Of a stretch of 64,000 nt of DNA, positions 41,169-49,866 are shown piece by piece (the stretch's first letter is position 1; every line of letters begins with the position of its first letter). Source of the stretch: Streptomyces sp. NBC_01476 (GTDB taxonomy: Bacteria; Actinomycetota; Actinomycetes; Streptomycetales; Streptomycetaceae). The stretch lies in contig NZ_CP109446.1 in assembly GCF_036227265.1 (NCBI RefSeq), positions 5,090,001 to 5,154,000 on the forward strand, given 5' to 3'. Below the pieces are notes generated by a model. It did no database searches. It was not told where the DNA came from and saw only the letters and a list, made by a program, of their open reading frames with translations. The position numbers were made by a program, and so were the translations under genes.

Positions 41169-42003
41169 CGGGCGCCGGGGCGGGTTCGCCGAACCGGGCC
41201 AGGGCGAGGGCGCCGAGCACGGCCAGTACGAAGCCCGCCACCGCGGCCGGCGCCCACCCGTCCCGGGTCCGGTCGCCCAGCGCCAGCACCCCGACCAGCG
41301 CGGGCCCCACCGTCTCGCCGATCACCATGCCCGCGGTGGCCGCGGTGACCGAGCCGCGCTGCAGGGCGGAGGTCAGCAGCAGGAAGGCGGCGGCGCCGCC
41401 GAGCACGACGGCGTACGTGGCCGGGTTCGTGAACAGCGCCGCCGGGCGGAGCGTGCCGATGAGGCGGACCGCCACCTCGACCACGCCGAAGCCGAAGCCG
41501 GCGCCGAGGCCGAGGGCGGCGGCCCTGGACTTTCCGGGGAGGCGCCCGGCGGCGGCGCCCACCGCGGGGATCGCGGCGGCCGCGGCGAGGGTGCCCCAGC
41601 GCAGGGCGGCGCCGCCGGTGCCGTCGCCCTCGGTGCCGGAGGCCAGGCCCAGCAGGGCGAGGCCGCCGCAGACGGTGGCGACGGCGGTCCACTCACGGCC
41701 GGCGAGCCGCGTGCCGAGCACGCGGCTCGCGGCGACGGCGGTGACCGCGAGGCTCGCGGCGAGGGCGGCGCCGACGGTGTAGATCGGCAGCGACCGCAGG
41801 GCGATCAGTTCGAGGACGAAGCCGCCGGTGTCGAGGCCGAGACCGGCGAGGTACTTCCACTGCCCGAGGGCGCGGGCGAGCAGGCGCGCGTCCACCCCGG
41901 AACCGGTCCCCGGCTCGGCGGCCCGCGCCCCCGCGGCCTGCAGCACCGACGCGACCCCGAAACAGACGGCCGCCCCGAGCGCGGCCAGCATTCCCGTAAG
42001 CAC
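41134..42003 (-). CDS. DMT/EamA-like multi-pass membrane protein
   Basis: This 289-residue protein comes from the GTG at 42003 (VLTGMLAALGAAVCFGVASV). It has about nine or ten hydrophobic segments and resembles the drug/metabolite transporter or NIPA-type family. Sequences such as GLDTGGFVLELIALRSLPIY and SVTAATAGMVIGETVGPALVG look like the two DMT half-repeats. The substrate cannot be assigned. It overlaps the AhpD-like gene tail to tail, and the next gene upstream (rocD) runs in the same direction. Confidence 0.8.
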   Translation of the reverse strand: MLTGMLAALGAAVCFGVASVLQAAGARAAEPGTGSGVDARLLARALGQWKYLAGLGLDTGGFVLELIALRSLPIYTVGAALAASLAVTAVAASRVLGTRLAGREWTAVATVCGGLALLGLASGTEGDGTGGAALRWGTLAAAAAIPAVGAAAGRLPGKSRAAALGLGAGFGFGVVEVAVRLIGTLRPAALFTNPATYAVVLGGAAAFLLLTSALQRGSVTAATAGMVIGETVGPALVGVLALGDRTRDGWAPAAVAGFVLAVLGALALARFGEPAPAPVTPGSPVTSAR

Positions 42004-42100
42004 GGCCCGACTGTAGGCGTCAGCGCTCCCCCTCCCGCCGTCCCCCTCCCGCGGTCCCCCACCCCGGACCGTGATCACCGGCGGGGCCGGGACCCGGGTT

Positions 42101-43342
42101 CTAGCTGCTCAGCACCGACCTGAGCCGGGCCAGGCCCCAGTCCAGGTCCTCCTCGGTGATGACCAGCGGCGGGGCGAGGCGGAGCGTGGAGCCGTGGGTG
42201 TCCTTGACGAGGAGACCGCGGGTGAGGAGGCGTTCGGACAGCGCGCGGCCGGTGCCGAGGGAGGGGGCGACGTCGATGCCCGCCCACAGGCCCCGGCCGC
42301 GCACCGCGGTGAGCGGGCCCGTGCCGTCGCCGAGGAGTTCGCGCAGCTCGGCGTGGAGGCGGGCGCCCAGGGTGGTGGCCCGCTCCTGGTACTCACCGGT
42401 CCGCAGCATCGCCAGCACCTCAAGGCCCACCGCGCAGGCCAGCGGATTGCCGCCGAAGGTGGAGCCGTGCTCCCCCGGCCGGAAGACCCCGAGGACGGCA
42501 CGCGAGGAGACGACCGCGGAGACGGGGACGACGCCGCCGCCCAGCGCCTTGCCGAGCACGTACATGTCCGGCACCACGCCCTCGTGCTCGCACGCGAACG
42601 TGGTGCCGGTCCGCCCCAGCCCGGACTGGATCTCGTCGGCGACGAAGAGCACCCCGCGCTCCGCGGTGACCCGCCGCACCCCGGCGAGGTAACCGTCCGG
42701 GGGTACGAGCACTCCCGCCTCGCCCTGGATCGGTTCGAGCAGCACCGCGACGGTGAACTCGTCCACCGCGGCCTCCAGCGCCGCGAGGTCCCCGTACGGC
42801 ACGACGGTGAAGCCGGGCGTGTAGGGGCCGAAATCGGCGCGCGCCTCGGGGTCGGTGGAGAAGCTGACGATGGTGGTGGTGCGCCCGTGGAAGTTGCCGG
42901 CCGCGACGACGATCTTCGCCTTGCCGTCGGGCACGCCCTTGACCTGGTAGCCCCACTTGCGGGCGGTCTTGACCGCCGTCTCCACCGCTTCGGCCCCGGT
43001 GTTCATCGGCAGGACCGTCTCCATGCCGCACAGCTCCGCGAGCTCCGTGCAGAACCGGGCGAAGCGGTCGTGGTGGAAGGCACGCGAGGTGAGCGTCACC
43101 CGGTCCAGCTGGGCCTTGGCGGCGGCGATCAGCCGCGGATTGCCGTGCCCGAAGTTGAGCGCCGAGTACCCGGCCAGCATGTCGAGGTAGCGGCGCCCCT
43201 CGACGTCCGTCACCCAGGCGCCTTCGGCGGACGCCACGACGACCGGCAGGGGATGGTAGTTGTGCGCGCTGTGCGCCTCGGCCGCCGCGATCTCGCGGTC
43301 GGTGGCGGTGGCACGGGCGGCCGCGCCGGAGAGGGTGGTCAC
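42101..43342 (-). CDS. rocD: ornithine--oxo-acid aminotransferase
   Basis: This 413-residue class III PLP aminotransferase comes from the GTG at 43342, after CGGAGT. Signatures of ornithine delta-aminotransferase are YLDMLAGYSALNFGHGNP, MNTGAEAVETA, FHGRTTTIVS, EPIQGEAGV, the DEIQSGLGRTG motif, and the PLP Lys in VLGKALGGGVVPVSA. It converts ornithine and an oxo-acid to glutamate semialdehyde in arginine catabolism. No other arginine catabolic gene is next to it. It is divergent from trpS. Confidence 0.95.
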   Translation of the reverse strand: MTTLSGAAARATATDREIAAAEAHSAHNYHPLPVVVASAEGAWVTDVEGRRYLDMLAGYSALNFGHGNPRLIAAAKAQLDRVTLTSRAFHHDRFARFCTELAELCGMETVLPMNTGAEAVETAVKTARKWGYQVKGVPDGKAKIVVAAGNFHGRTTTIVSFSTDPEARADFGPYTPGFTVVPYGDLAALEAAVDEFTVAVLLEPIQGEAGVLVPPDGYLAGVRRVTAERGVLFVADEIQSGLGRTGTTFACEHEGVVPDMYVLGKALGGGVVPVSAVVSSRAVLGVFRPGEHGSTFGGNPLACAVGLEVLAMLRTGEYQERATTLGARLHAELRELLGDGTGPLTAVRGRGLWAGIDVAPSLGTGRALSERLLTRGLLVKDTHGSTLRLAPPLVITEEDLDWGLARLRSVLSS

Positions 43343-43540
43343 GTGCGTACTCCGTTCGTTGTGCGTCAGGAGACGGGCCGGGCCCGGAGCGGGGCGGGGT
43401 TGGTGCCCCTTTCTATCGTCGCTCCCCGGCCGTGGCGTGAACTTTACGGCGAACCCCGCCGCGCGTCGCAGATACGGCGGCACACGGGAATCCGTCAACA
43501 GGGGTGTGGGCGGGCGGGACCGACCTGAGAGAATGGACGT

Positions 43541-44566
43541 ATGGCCTCTGAACGCATCCCTGGGCGTCCGCGCGCCCTCTCCGGCATCCAGCCCACCGCC
43601 GGCTCCTTCCACCTGGGCAACTACCTCGGTGCGATCCGCCAGTACGTGGCGTTGCAGGAGACCCACGACGCGTTCTACGTGGTGGTCGACCTGCACGCGA
43701 TCACCGTGCCGCAGGACCCGGCGGAGCTGCGGGCCAACACCCGGCTGGCGGCGGCGCAGCTGCTGGCCGCCGGGCTCGACCCGGAGCGGTGCACGCTCTT
43801 CATCCAGAGCCATGTGCCCGAGCACGCGCAGCTCGGCTGGGTGATGAACTGCATCACCGGCTTCGGCGAGGCGTCCCGGATGACCCAGTTCAAGGACAAG
43901 GCCGCCAGGCAGGGCGCCGACCGGGCCACCGTCGGCCTGTTCACGTACCCGATCCTCCAGGTCGCGGACATCCTGCTCTACCAGGCCGACGCGGTGCCGG
44001 TCGGTGAGGACCAGCGGCAGCACATCGAGCTGACCCGGGATCTCGCGGAGCGGTTCAACGGCCGCTTCGGGCCGACCTTCACCCTCCCGCAGCCGCACAT
44101 CGTGCGGGAGGTCGCGAAGATCTACGACCTGCAGGACCCGACCGCCAAGATGAGCAAGTCGGCGGCCTCCGCCAAGGGCCTGATCAACCTGCTGGACGAG
44201 CCGTCGGTGTCGGCGAAGAAGTTCCGCAGCGCGGTGACGGACACCGAGACGGTGATCAGGTTCGACGAGAAGGAGAAGCCGGGCGTCAGCAATCTGCTGA
44301 CCATCCACTCGGCGCTGACCGGCACCGGAATCGCCGAACTGGAGGAGCGTTACGCGGGCAAGGGCTACGGTGCGCTGAAGACGGACGTCGCGGAGATCTT
44401 CGTGGCGTGGGTCACACCGTTCCGGGAGCGTACGCAGGAGTATCTGGGGGATCCGGAGACCCTGGACGCGGCGATGGCCAAGGGGGCCGAGAAGGCGCGG
44501 GCGGTCGCCGCGGAGACGCTGGCGGCGGCGTACGACCGGATCGGGTTCGTACCGGCGAAGCACTGA
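43541..44566 (+). CDS. trpS: tryptophanyl-tRNA synthetase
   Basis: This 341-residue class I synthetase has the HIGH-like motif HLGNYLGAI (about 24-32) and the KMSKS motif intact (DPTAKMSKSA, about 200-208). GIQPTAGSFHLGNYLG, QADAVPVGEDQRQH and the C-terminal helical region are normal for bacterial TrpRS. The start is the ATG at 43541; the ribosome binding site is weak (GAGAGAATGG). I see no indolmycin-resistance type feature that I could defend from sequence alone. A short hairpin follows the stop. Confidence 0.97.
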   Translation: MASERIPGRPRALSGIQPTAGSFHLGNYLGAIRQYVALQETHDAFYVVVDLHAITVPQDPAELRANTRLAAAQLLAAGLDPERCTLFIQSHVPEHAQLGWVMNCITGFGEASRMTQFKDKAARQGADRATVGLFTYPILQVADILLYQADAVPVGEDQRQHIELTRDLAERFNGRFGPTFTLPQPHIVREVAKIYDLQDPTAKMSKSAASAKGLINLLDEPSVSAKKFRSAVTDTETVIRFDEKEKPGVSNLLTIHSALTGTGIAELEERYAGKGYGALKTDVAEIFVAWVTPFRERTQEYLGDPETLDAAMAKGAEKARAVAAETLAAAYDRIGFVPAKH

Positions 44567-44583
44567 GGTTCGCCGCCGGGGGA

Positions 44584-44601
44584 GGGCCGGGAGACCGGCC
44601 C
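44584..44601 (+). terminator. short hairpin after trpS
   Basis: A perfect 7-bp stem GGGCCGG / CCGGCCC with a GAGA loop, 17 bp after the trpS stop. There is no T-run, so termination is uncertain. Confidence 0.35.
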
Positions 44602-44763
44602 TGAGACGGGGGGAGGCCCGTGCGGGCCGGGGGCCCGCCGGGGAGGAGTGGCGCGTGCCGGGAGTTGTGACACAGCTCGCTGTCCGGCGCGCGCTTCTCC
44701 GCGCGACACTGAGACACGGGTTGCCCGAGTTTGTCACCGACGTGGGGAAAGGGGTGAAACGCA

Positions 44764-45342
44764 GTGGGAAGCGACGTGGGTACCACCATGATCGGCGTCT
44801 CCATCGCTGTCCCGGAGCCGTACGGGCGGTTGCTGCAGGACCGGCGGGCCTCGTTCGGGGACCCGGCGGCGTGCGCGATCCCCACCCATGTGACGCTGCT
44901 GCCGCCCACCGAGGTGGCACCCGCTGAACTGCCGGTGGTCCGGCAGCACCTGGCGCAGGTGGCGCTCGCCGGGCGGCCCTTCGTGATGCGGCTGGAGGGG
45001 ACGGACACCTTCCGGCCGCTCTCGCCGGTGGTGTACGTCCGCGTGGCGGACGGCGGCGGGGCCTGCGCCGAGCTCCAGGAGCGGGTACGGACGGGGCCGC
45101 TGGCCCGGGAGCTCCAGTTTCCCTACCACCCGCATGTGACGGTCGCGCACGGCATTCCCGAGGCGGGACTCGACCGGGCGCAGGCGGAGTTGGCCGGCTT
45201 CACGGCGGGCTGGACGGCGGCCGGGTTCGCCCTCTACGTCCAGGGCGAGGACGGGGTCTGGCGCAAGATCCAGGACTTCCCGTTCGGCTGCCCGCCGTCC
45301 CTGCCCCAGCAGCAGGGCGCCCGGACCCCCACGCGTATCTGA
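44764..45342 (+). CDS. 2H phosphoesterase / 2'-5' RNA ligase family protein
   Basis: This 192-residue protein has a GTG start after GGGGTG. The two HxT/S motifs of the 2H superfamily are present as HVTLLPP (about 41-47) and HVTVAHG (about 124-130). Members are cyclic phosphodiesterases or RNA ligases acting on 2'-5' bonds; the physiological substrate is unknown. It is 197 bp from trpS in the same direction but probably has its own promoter. It is convergent to dprE2. Confidence 0.88.
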   Translation: MGSDVGTTMIGVSIAVPEPYGRLLQDRRASFGDPAACAIPTHVTLLPPTEVAPAELPVVRQHLAQVALAGRPFVMRLEGTDTFRPLSPVVYVRVADGGGACAELQERVRTGPLARELQFPYHPHVTVAHGIPEAGLDRAQAELAGFTAGWTAAGFALYVQGEDGVWRKIQDFPFGCPPSLPQQQGARTPTRI

Positions 45343-45426
45343 ACCCTCCCCGGGGCCCCGCCCGCGGGGTGCCGGGGCGGGCGGGTCAGCCGGGGCGGTG
45401 GGGCGATCCGCCGGGACGGCGGGCGG

Positions 45427-46182
45427 CTACAGCGGCAGGCGGCGGAAGACCGCCCGGGGAAGGTGCCGCAGCGCGCTCATCACCGGGCGCAGCAGCCCGG
45501 GGACCCAGATGGTGTCGGCCCGGCGGCGGAGCCCGGACTCGATCGCCTCGGCGACCGCGTCCGGCGTGGTCGCCAGCGGCGTCTCCGGAAGGCCGGCCGT
45601 CATCTTCGTGTGCACGAAGCCGGGCCGGACCACCAGCACCTGCACGCCGGCCGGGCGCAGCGCGTCGCCGAGACCCTGGGCGAAGGCGTCGAGCCCCGCC
45701 TTGCTGCTGCCGTAGATGAAGTTCGAGCGGCGGGCCCGCTCGCCGGCCACCGACGAGAGCACGACCAGCGACCCGTGCCCCTGGAGCTGGAGCGCCGCGC
45801 CGCACACCAGCGCCGCCGACACCGCCCCCGCGTAGTTGACCTGTGCGATCCGGGCCGCGGCCACCGGCTCCTGCTCGTCGCGCGCCTGGTCCCCGAGCAC
45901 CCCGAACGCCAGGACCACCGCGTCCACGTCCCCCTCGGCGAAGACCTTGCCGAGAACCTCCTCGTGGGACCCGGGGGCGAGCGCGTCGAAGGGCACGACA
46001 TGCGTCTGCGCGCCGAGCGTGCGCAGTTCCGCCGCCGCCGCGTCCAGCCCCGGTGAGGGCCGGCCTGCCAGCCACACCGTACGGGTGCGCCGCCCGATCA
46101 TCCGCCGGGCTGTCGCAAGACCGATCTCCGAGGTCCCGCCGAGCAGCAGCAGCGACTGCGGTGCCCCGAATGCGTCCTTCAC
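45427..46182 (-). CDS. dprE2: SDR reductase, DprE2-like
   Basis: This 251-residue short-chain dehydrogenase has a GTG start after GAGGGAGT. The NAD-binding motif reads LLLGGTSEIGLATA, as in mycobacterial DprE2, instead of the usual TGxxxGIG. The active-site Ser is in VVLSSVAGE, and the YxxxK motif is YGSSK (about 160-164). DprE2 reduces the 2-keto intermediate to decaprenyl-phosphoryl-arabinose after DprE1 oxidation. The gene follows dprE1 by 118 bp in the same direction, as expected for the pair. The 118-bp gap contains a short tandem repeat. Confidence 0.88.
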   Translation of the reverse strand: MKDAFGAPQSLLLLGGTSEIGLATARRMIGRRTRTVWLAGRPSPGLDAAAAELRTLGAQTHVVPFDALAPGSHEEVLGKVFAEGDVDAVVLAFGVLGDQARDEQEPVAAARIAQVNYAGAVSAALVCGAALQLQGHGSLVVLSSVAGERARRSNFIYGSSKAGLDAFAQGLGDALRPAGVQVLVVRPGFVHTKMTAGLPETPLATTPDAVAEAIESGLRRRADTIWVPGLLRPVMSALRHLPRAVFRRLPL

Positions 46183-46200
46183 GTGCGTACTCCCTCGCTC

Positions 46201-46263
46201 GTAGGAACTCGTAGGACTCGTTGGTCCTCGTCGGGCTGGTTGGAACTCGTTGGAACTCGTCGG
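46201..46263. repeat. short tandem repeat between dprE1 and dprE2
   Basis: GGAACTCGT/TGGAACTCGT-type units recur several times (for example TTGGAACTCGTTGGAACTCG). The region is non-coding on both strands. Confidence 0.6.
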
Positions 46264-46300
46264 GCGTGAACCGCTGGACCGGCCGGTGCGCGGGGCCGGG

Positions 46301-47686
46301 TCAGAGCCCGAGCCGCCGGGCCAGGTCCGAGGTGATCGCGCCCCGCGGGTCGTGGCGGGCCCGCAGCTCGCGGAAGTCGTCGAGCCGCGGGTACATCCGG
46401 GCCAGCATCTCCGGCCGCAGCCGGGAGTCCTTGGCGAGGTAGACCCGCCCGCCTGCCCCGGCCACCTCGTCGTCCAGCTCGTCCAGCAGCGCCCCGAGCC
46501 CGGAGAGCGACGCCGGGATGTCCAGCGCCAGCGTCCACCCGGGCAGCGGGAAGGAGAGCCACCCGCGGTCGCCGTCCCCGAACCGCTTGAGCACCGCGAG
46601 GAACGACGGACAGCCCCGGGTGCTGAGCTTCCGGACGATCCGGCGCAGGGCGTCCTCCTGGCCGTAACCGACCACGAACTGGTACTGGACGAAGCCGCTG
46701 CGCCCGTAGATGCGGTTCCACTCCGGCAGTCCGTCCAGCGGATGGAAGAACGTGGCCAGCTTCTGCAGCTGCCCGCGGCGCTCGCGGGGTGCCTTGCGGT
46801 ACCAGAGTTCGTTGAAGAGGCCGACCGTGGTGCGCCCGAGCAGCCCGTCCGGCAGGAAGCGGGGCGCGGCCGGCAGCCGGCCGGGCCGGAAGGCGAGCGG
46901 GGCGCGGCGGGCCCGGGCGGGCAGCGCGTCCAGCGGGGCGTGCTCGCCGCGGGTGAGCACCGCCCGGCCGGTCCCGGCGCCGCGGGCCAGCAGATCGATC
47001 CAGGCCACCGAGTAGCGGTAGCGGTGGTCGCCGGTGGTGAGCCGGGCCATCAGGTCGTCCAGATCGGTGGCCCGTTCGGTGTCCACGCTCATCAGCGAGG
47101 TCTCCACCGGCAGCAGCTGGACGGTGGCGGCGAGCACCACCCCGGTGAGCCCCATGCCGCCGGCCGTGGCCCAGAAGAGCTCGGGCTCGTCCTCCGGGGT
47201 GACCAGGTGGGTGCGGCCGTCACCGGTGAGGAGTTCGATCGCCCGCACATGGCGGGAGAAGGACCCGGAGACGTGGTGGTTCTTGCCGTGGATGTCGGCG
47301 CCGATGGCCCCCCCGACGGTCACATAGCGGGTGCCGGGGGTGACCGGTACGAACCAGCCCAGCGGCAGCAGCACCTCCATCAGCCGGTGCAGCGACACCC
47401 CCGCGTCGCACACCACCAGGCCGTTCACCGCGTCGATCTCGTGGATGCGGTCCAGGCCCGTCATGTCGAGGACCGCGCCTCCCGCGTTCTGCGCCGCGTC
47501 GCCGTAGGCCCGGCCGAGCCCGCGGGCGATGGCGCCGCGGCCGTCGCACGCACGGATCGCCGCGGCGGCCTCCTCGTACGACCGCGGGCGCAGCAGCCGC
47601 GCGGTGGTGGGGGCGGTACGGCCCCAGCCAGTGACGGAGGCGGCGGTGCCCGATGCGGCGGCAGTCGGGGCGGGGGAAGCGGGCAT
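46301..47686 (-). CDS. dprE1: FAD-dependent oxidase, DprE1-like
   Basis: This 461-residue vanillyl-alcohol-oxidase-fold flavoenzyme has the FAD-binding segment RGLGRAYGDAAQ (about 55-66). VTVGGAIGADIHGKNHH (about 122-138) holds the conserved histidines, followed by ATAGGMGLTGVV. The C-terminal WFVPVTP, YLAKDSR (Lys419) and TSDLARRL regions match mycobacterial DprE1 closely. DprE1 oxidises decaprenyl-phosphoryl-ribose. The residue aligned with mycobacterial Cys387, the covalent target of benzothiazinones, is Ala387 (WTLALDIP). It is divergent from the PAP2-UbiA-GtrA genes. The ATG at 47686 has little ribosome binding site. Confidence 0.92.
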   Translation of the reverse strand: MPASPAPTAAASGTAASVTGWGRTAPTTARLLRPRSYEEAAAAIRACDGRGAIARGLGRAYGDAAQNAGGAVLDMTGLDRIHEIDAVNGLVVCDAGVSLHRLMEVLLPLGWFVPVTPGTRYVTVGGAIGADIHGKNHHVSGSFSRHVRAIELLTGDGRTHLVTPEDEPELFWATAGGMGLTGVVLAATVQLLPVETSLMSVDTERATDLDDLMARLTTGDHRYRYSVAWIDLLARGAGTGRAVLTRGEHAPLDALPARARRAPLAFRPGRLPAAPRFLPDGLLGRTTVGLFNELWYRKAPRERRGQLQKLATFFHPLDGLPEWNRIYGRSGFVQYQFVVGYGQEDALRRIVRKLSTRGCPSFLAVLKRFGDGDRGWLSFPLPGWTLALDIPASLSGLGALLDELDDEVAGAGGRVYLAKDSRLRPEMLARMYPRLDDFRELRARHDPRGAITSDLARRLGL

Positions 47687-47904
47687 AGCGGTGACGGTAT
47701 AGCCGATAGGCGGGTCTTATGCAGAGAATTGCCGAGAATGAGTCTTATGCGGCTTTTCTCACCGGAAAGGGCGAACGGCGGGGCGTGAGGCGGGTGCTCG
47801 CACGGTAAGGCTCCCTCGTCCGGTGTGACCGGTATGTCCGTATGCAAAGCATTCCGGTTCGGCTGGGCAGACCGACCGTCCCAGCACCCCGAGGGAGAAC
47901 CGCG

Positions 47905-48432
47905 GTGCGTTACCCCGACTCCGCCGTCGCCTGGCGCGCGGACCACCACCTGCTCACCGCGCTGCGCCGCTGCGGCGCCGACCCCTATGTCGCCGGCGCG
48001 GCCCGGGCGCTGTCCTGGGCGGGGGAACACGGCGCTGTGTGGCTGGCCGCGGGGCTGGCCGGCGCGGGCGCCGACCCGGTCAGGCGCCGCGCCTGGATGC
48101 GGGCCACCGCCCTGGTCGCCGCCTCGCACGCCACGTCCATGGTGGTCAAACGGGTGGTCCGCCGTCCCCGGCCGCCGGTGGTTCCCCTGGTGAGCACCGC
48201 AGGACGGCACAGCTTCCCCAGCTCGCACGCCGCCTCCGCGACCGCCGCCGCCTTCGCCTTCGGCGCGCTGCTGCCGGGCGGCCCGGTCCCGCCGATGGCC
48301 GCCGCGATGTGCGTGTCCCGGCTGGTGGTGGGCGTCCACTACCCCACCGACGTCGTCTGCGGCGCGCTGCTCGGCGGGGTGATGGCCCGGCTGGGCCGCG
48401 GCTGGTCACTCGCGGGGGTGCGCGATGACTGA
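47905..48432 (+). CDS. PAP2-type phosphatase, decaprenylphosphoryl-5-phosphoribose phosphatase-like
   Basis: This 175-residue membrane phosphatase comes from the GTG at 47905, after GGGAG with 7-base spacing; an earlier in-frame ATG has no site. The three PAP2 motifs are complete: Lys82 to RRPRP, SFPSSHAAS (Pro105-His108), and SRLVVGVHYPTD (Arg139, His145, Asp149). In mycobacteria the similar Rv3807c removes the 5-phosphate from decaprenyl-phosphoryl-phosphoribose. Here the gene overlaps the UbiA-type transferase that would make that substrate, and it is divergent from dprE1/E2. Confidence 0.88.
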   Translation: MRYPDSAVAWRADHHLLTALRRCGADPYVAGAARALSWAGEHGAVWLAAGLAGAGADPVRRRAWMRATALVAASHATSMVVKRVVRRPRPPVVPLVSTAGRHSFPSSHAASATAAAFAFGALLPGGPVPPMAAAMCVSRLVVGVHYPTDVVCGALLGGVMARLGRGWSLAGVRDD

Positions 48433-49387
48433 ACCCACCGCAGCGCTCATCGACGAGAGCGGGCGCGCGGCCGGCCTGGTCCGCAGGCCGGCCGGCTCCG
48501 CGCTCGCCCTCGCCGCCGGGCTGCTGCGTACCGCCCGACCCCGGCAGTGGATGAAGAACGGCCTGGTGCTCGCCGCGCCCTTCGCCGCCGCCCGGCTGCT
48601 CACCGGCGCCGAGGTGGTACGGCTCGCGGTGGTGCTGGTGCTCTTCACCGCGTGCGCCGCGTCCGTCTACCTGATCAACGACGCCCGGGACGCCGAGGCC
48701 GACCGGGCACACCCGGTGAAGTGCCTGCGCCCGGTGGCCAGCGGCCTGGTGCCGGTCGCCGCCGCCTACACCGCGGGGGCGGCGCTCGCGGTCGCCGCCT
48801 TCGCCACCGCCGCGATGGCCTGCAACCCGGACACCGCCGCCCTGCTGGCCGGTTACGTGCTCATGCAACTCGCCTACTGCGTCTGGCTGAAGCACATCCT
48901 GGTGGTGGACCTGGTGATCGTCACCACCGGCTTCCTGATGCGGGCGATGGCCGGCGGGGTCGCCCTCGACATCCAGCTCTCCCGGTGGTTCCTGATCACC
49001 TCCGGCTTCGGCGCGCTCTTCATGGTCGCCGCCAAGCGCTACTCGGAACTGGTACTGGTCTCCGCCCGGCAGGACGTCGGCGCCACCCGCGCCCTGCTCG
49101 GCTCGTACACCACCGGCTATCTGCGCTTCGTCTGGCAGCTCGCGGCGGGCGTCGCGGTGCTGGCGTACTGCCTGTGGGCGATGGAGACCGGTGGCCGGCC
49201 GCACGGACTGCTGCCCTGGCGGCAGTTGTCGATGATCCCGTTCATCCTGTCGGTGCTGCGGTACGCGGTCTTCGCCGACGCCGGTTCTGCCGGGGCGCCC
49301 GAGGACGTGGTGCTGCGGGACCGGGCGCTGCTGCTCATCGCGCTGGGATGGGGCGTGCTGTACGTCCTGGCCGTGGTCAACCAGTGA
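48425..49387 (+). CDS. ubiA: decaprenyl-phosphate phosphoribosyltransferase (UbiA family)
   Basis: This 320-residue integral membrane prenyl-phosphate transferase has eight or nine helices. The motif LLRTARPRQWMKNGLV (about 33-48) is diagnostic of the mycobacterial Rv3806c-type DPPR synthase. The Mg-binding NDxxDxxxD is Asn85, Asp86, Asp89 and Asp93, and a second Asp-containing motif follows near DLVIVTTGFLMRAMAGG. It transfers phosphoribose from PRPP to decaprenyl phosphate, the first step toward the arabinose donor. It overlaps the PAP2 gene by 8 bp and GtrA by 4 bp. Confidence 0.92.
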   Translation: MTEPTAALIDESGRAAGLVRRPAGSALALAAGLLRTARPRQWMKNGLVLAAPFAAARLLTGAEVVRLAVVLVLFTACAASVYLINDARDAEADRAHPVKCLRPVASGLVPVAAAYTAGAALAVAAFATAAMACNPDTAALLAGYVLMQLAYCVWLKHILVVDLVIVTTGFLMRAMAGGVALDIQLSRWFLITSGFGALFMVAAKRYSELVLVSARQDVGATRALLGSYTTGYLRFVWQLAAGVAVLAYCLWAMETGGRPHGLLPWRQLSMIPFILSVLRYAVFADAGSAGAPEDVVLRDRALLLIALGWGVLYVLAVVNQ

Positions 49388-49866
49388 GAGCCGGCCGGCT
49401 GCCGCTGCCCGAGCTGATCGGGTTCGCCCTGGCCGGAGGCGCCGCCTACGCCGCCGACCTGGGACTGTTCATCTGGCTCCGCGGCCCGGGCGGCCTCGGC
49501 CCGCTCACCGCGAAGGCGCTCTCCTTCCTGGCCGGCTGCACGGTCGCCTACCTCGGCAACGCGCTCGGCACCTACCGCGGACGCGCCCCGGCGGCCGGCC
49601 GGGCCCGCCGGTACGGGGTCTTCTTCGCGGTGAACATCGCCGGCGCCCTGGTCCAACTGCTCTGCCTGGGGTGCTCGCACTACCTGCTCGGGCTCACCGC
49701 GCCGCGCGACGACCTCGTCTCCGGGCTCGGGGTGGGGATGGCCCTGGCCACCGCGCTGCGGTTCTGGGGGACACGGACGCTGGTCTTCGGGACCGGGCGA
49801 GCCGGCCGGGGGGCGGCGAGAGTGCCCAGGACACAGGGGGGTAATGGTCCGACATGGACTGGTTGA
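49384..49866 (+). CDS. GtrA family membrane protein
   Basis: This 160-residue protein starts at the GTG in a GTGA overlap with the UbiA gene. It has four hydrophobic helices (ELIGFALAGGAAYAADLGL, then AKALSFLAGCTVAYLGN, then FFAVNIAGALVQLLCLG, and a last at about 120-140 with GMALATALRFWGTRTLVF). GtrA proteins are linked to translocation or anchoring of polyprenyl-phosphate sugars. In mycobacteria, Rv3789 of this family sits next to dprE1. A role in exposing the arabinose donor outside the cell is inferred. The YihY gene starts inside its last codons. Confidence 0.88.
   Translation: MRAGRLPLPELIGFALAGGAAYAADLGLFIWLRGPGGLGPLTAKALSFLAGCTVAYLGNALGTYRGRAPAAGRARRYGVFFAVNIAGALVQLLCLGCSHYLLGLTAPRDDLVSGLGVGMALATALRFWGTRTLVFGTGRAGRGAARVPRTQGGNGPTWTG

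Noticed and set aside
43343..44920. Extension of the rocD frame upstream across trpS
   Set aside because: It is antisense to trpS; rocD has a good GTG start and ribosome binding site at 43342.
47738..47788. Short frame MSLMRLFSPERANGGA upstream of the PAP2 gene as a leader peptide
   Set aside because: It has no clear ribosome binding site and no attenuator structure follows; a chance frame is more likely.
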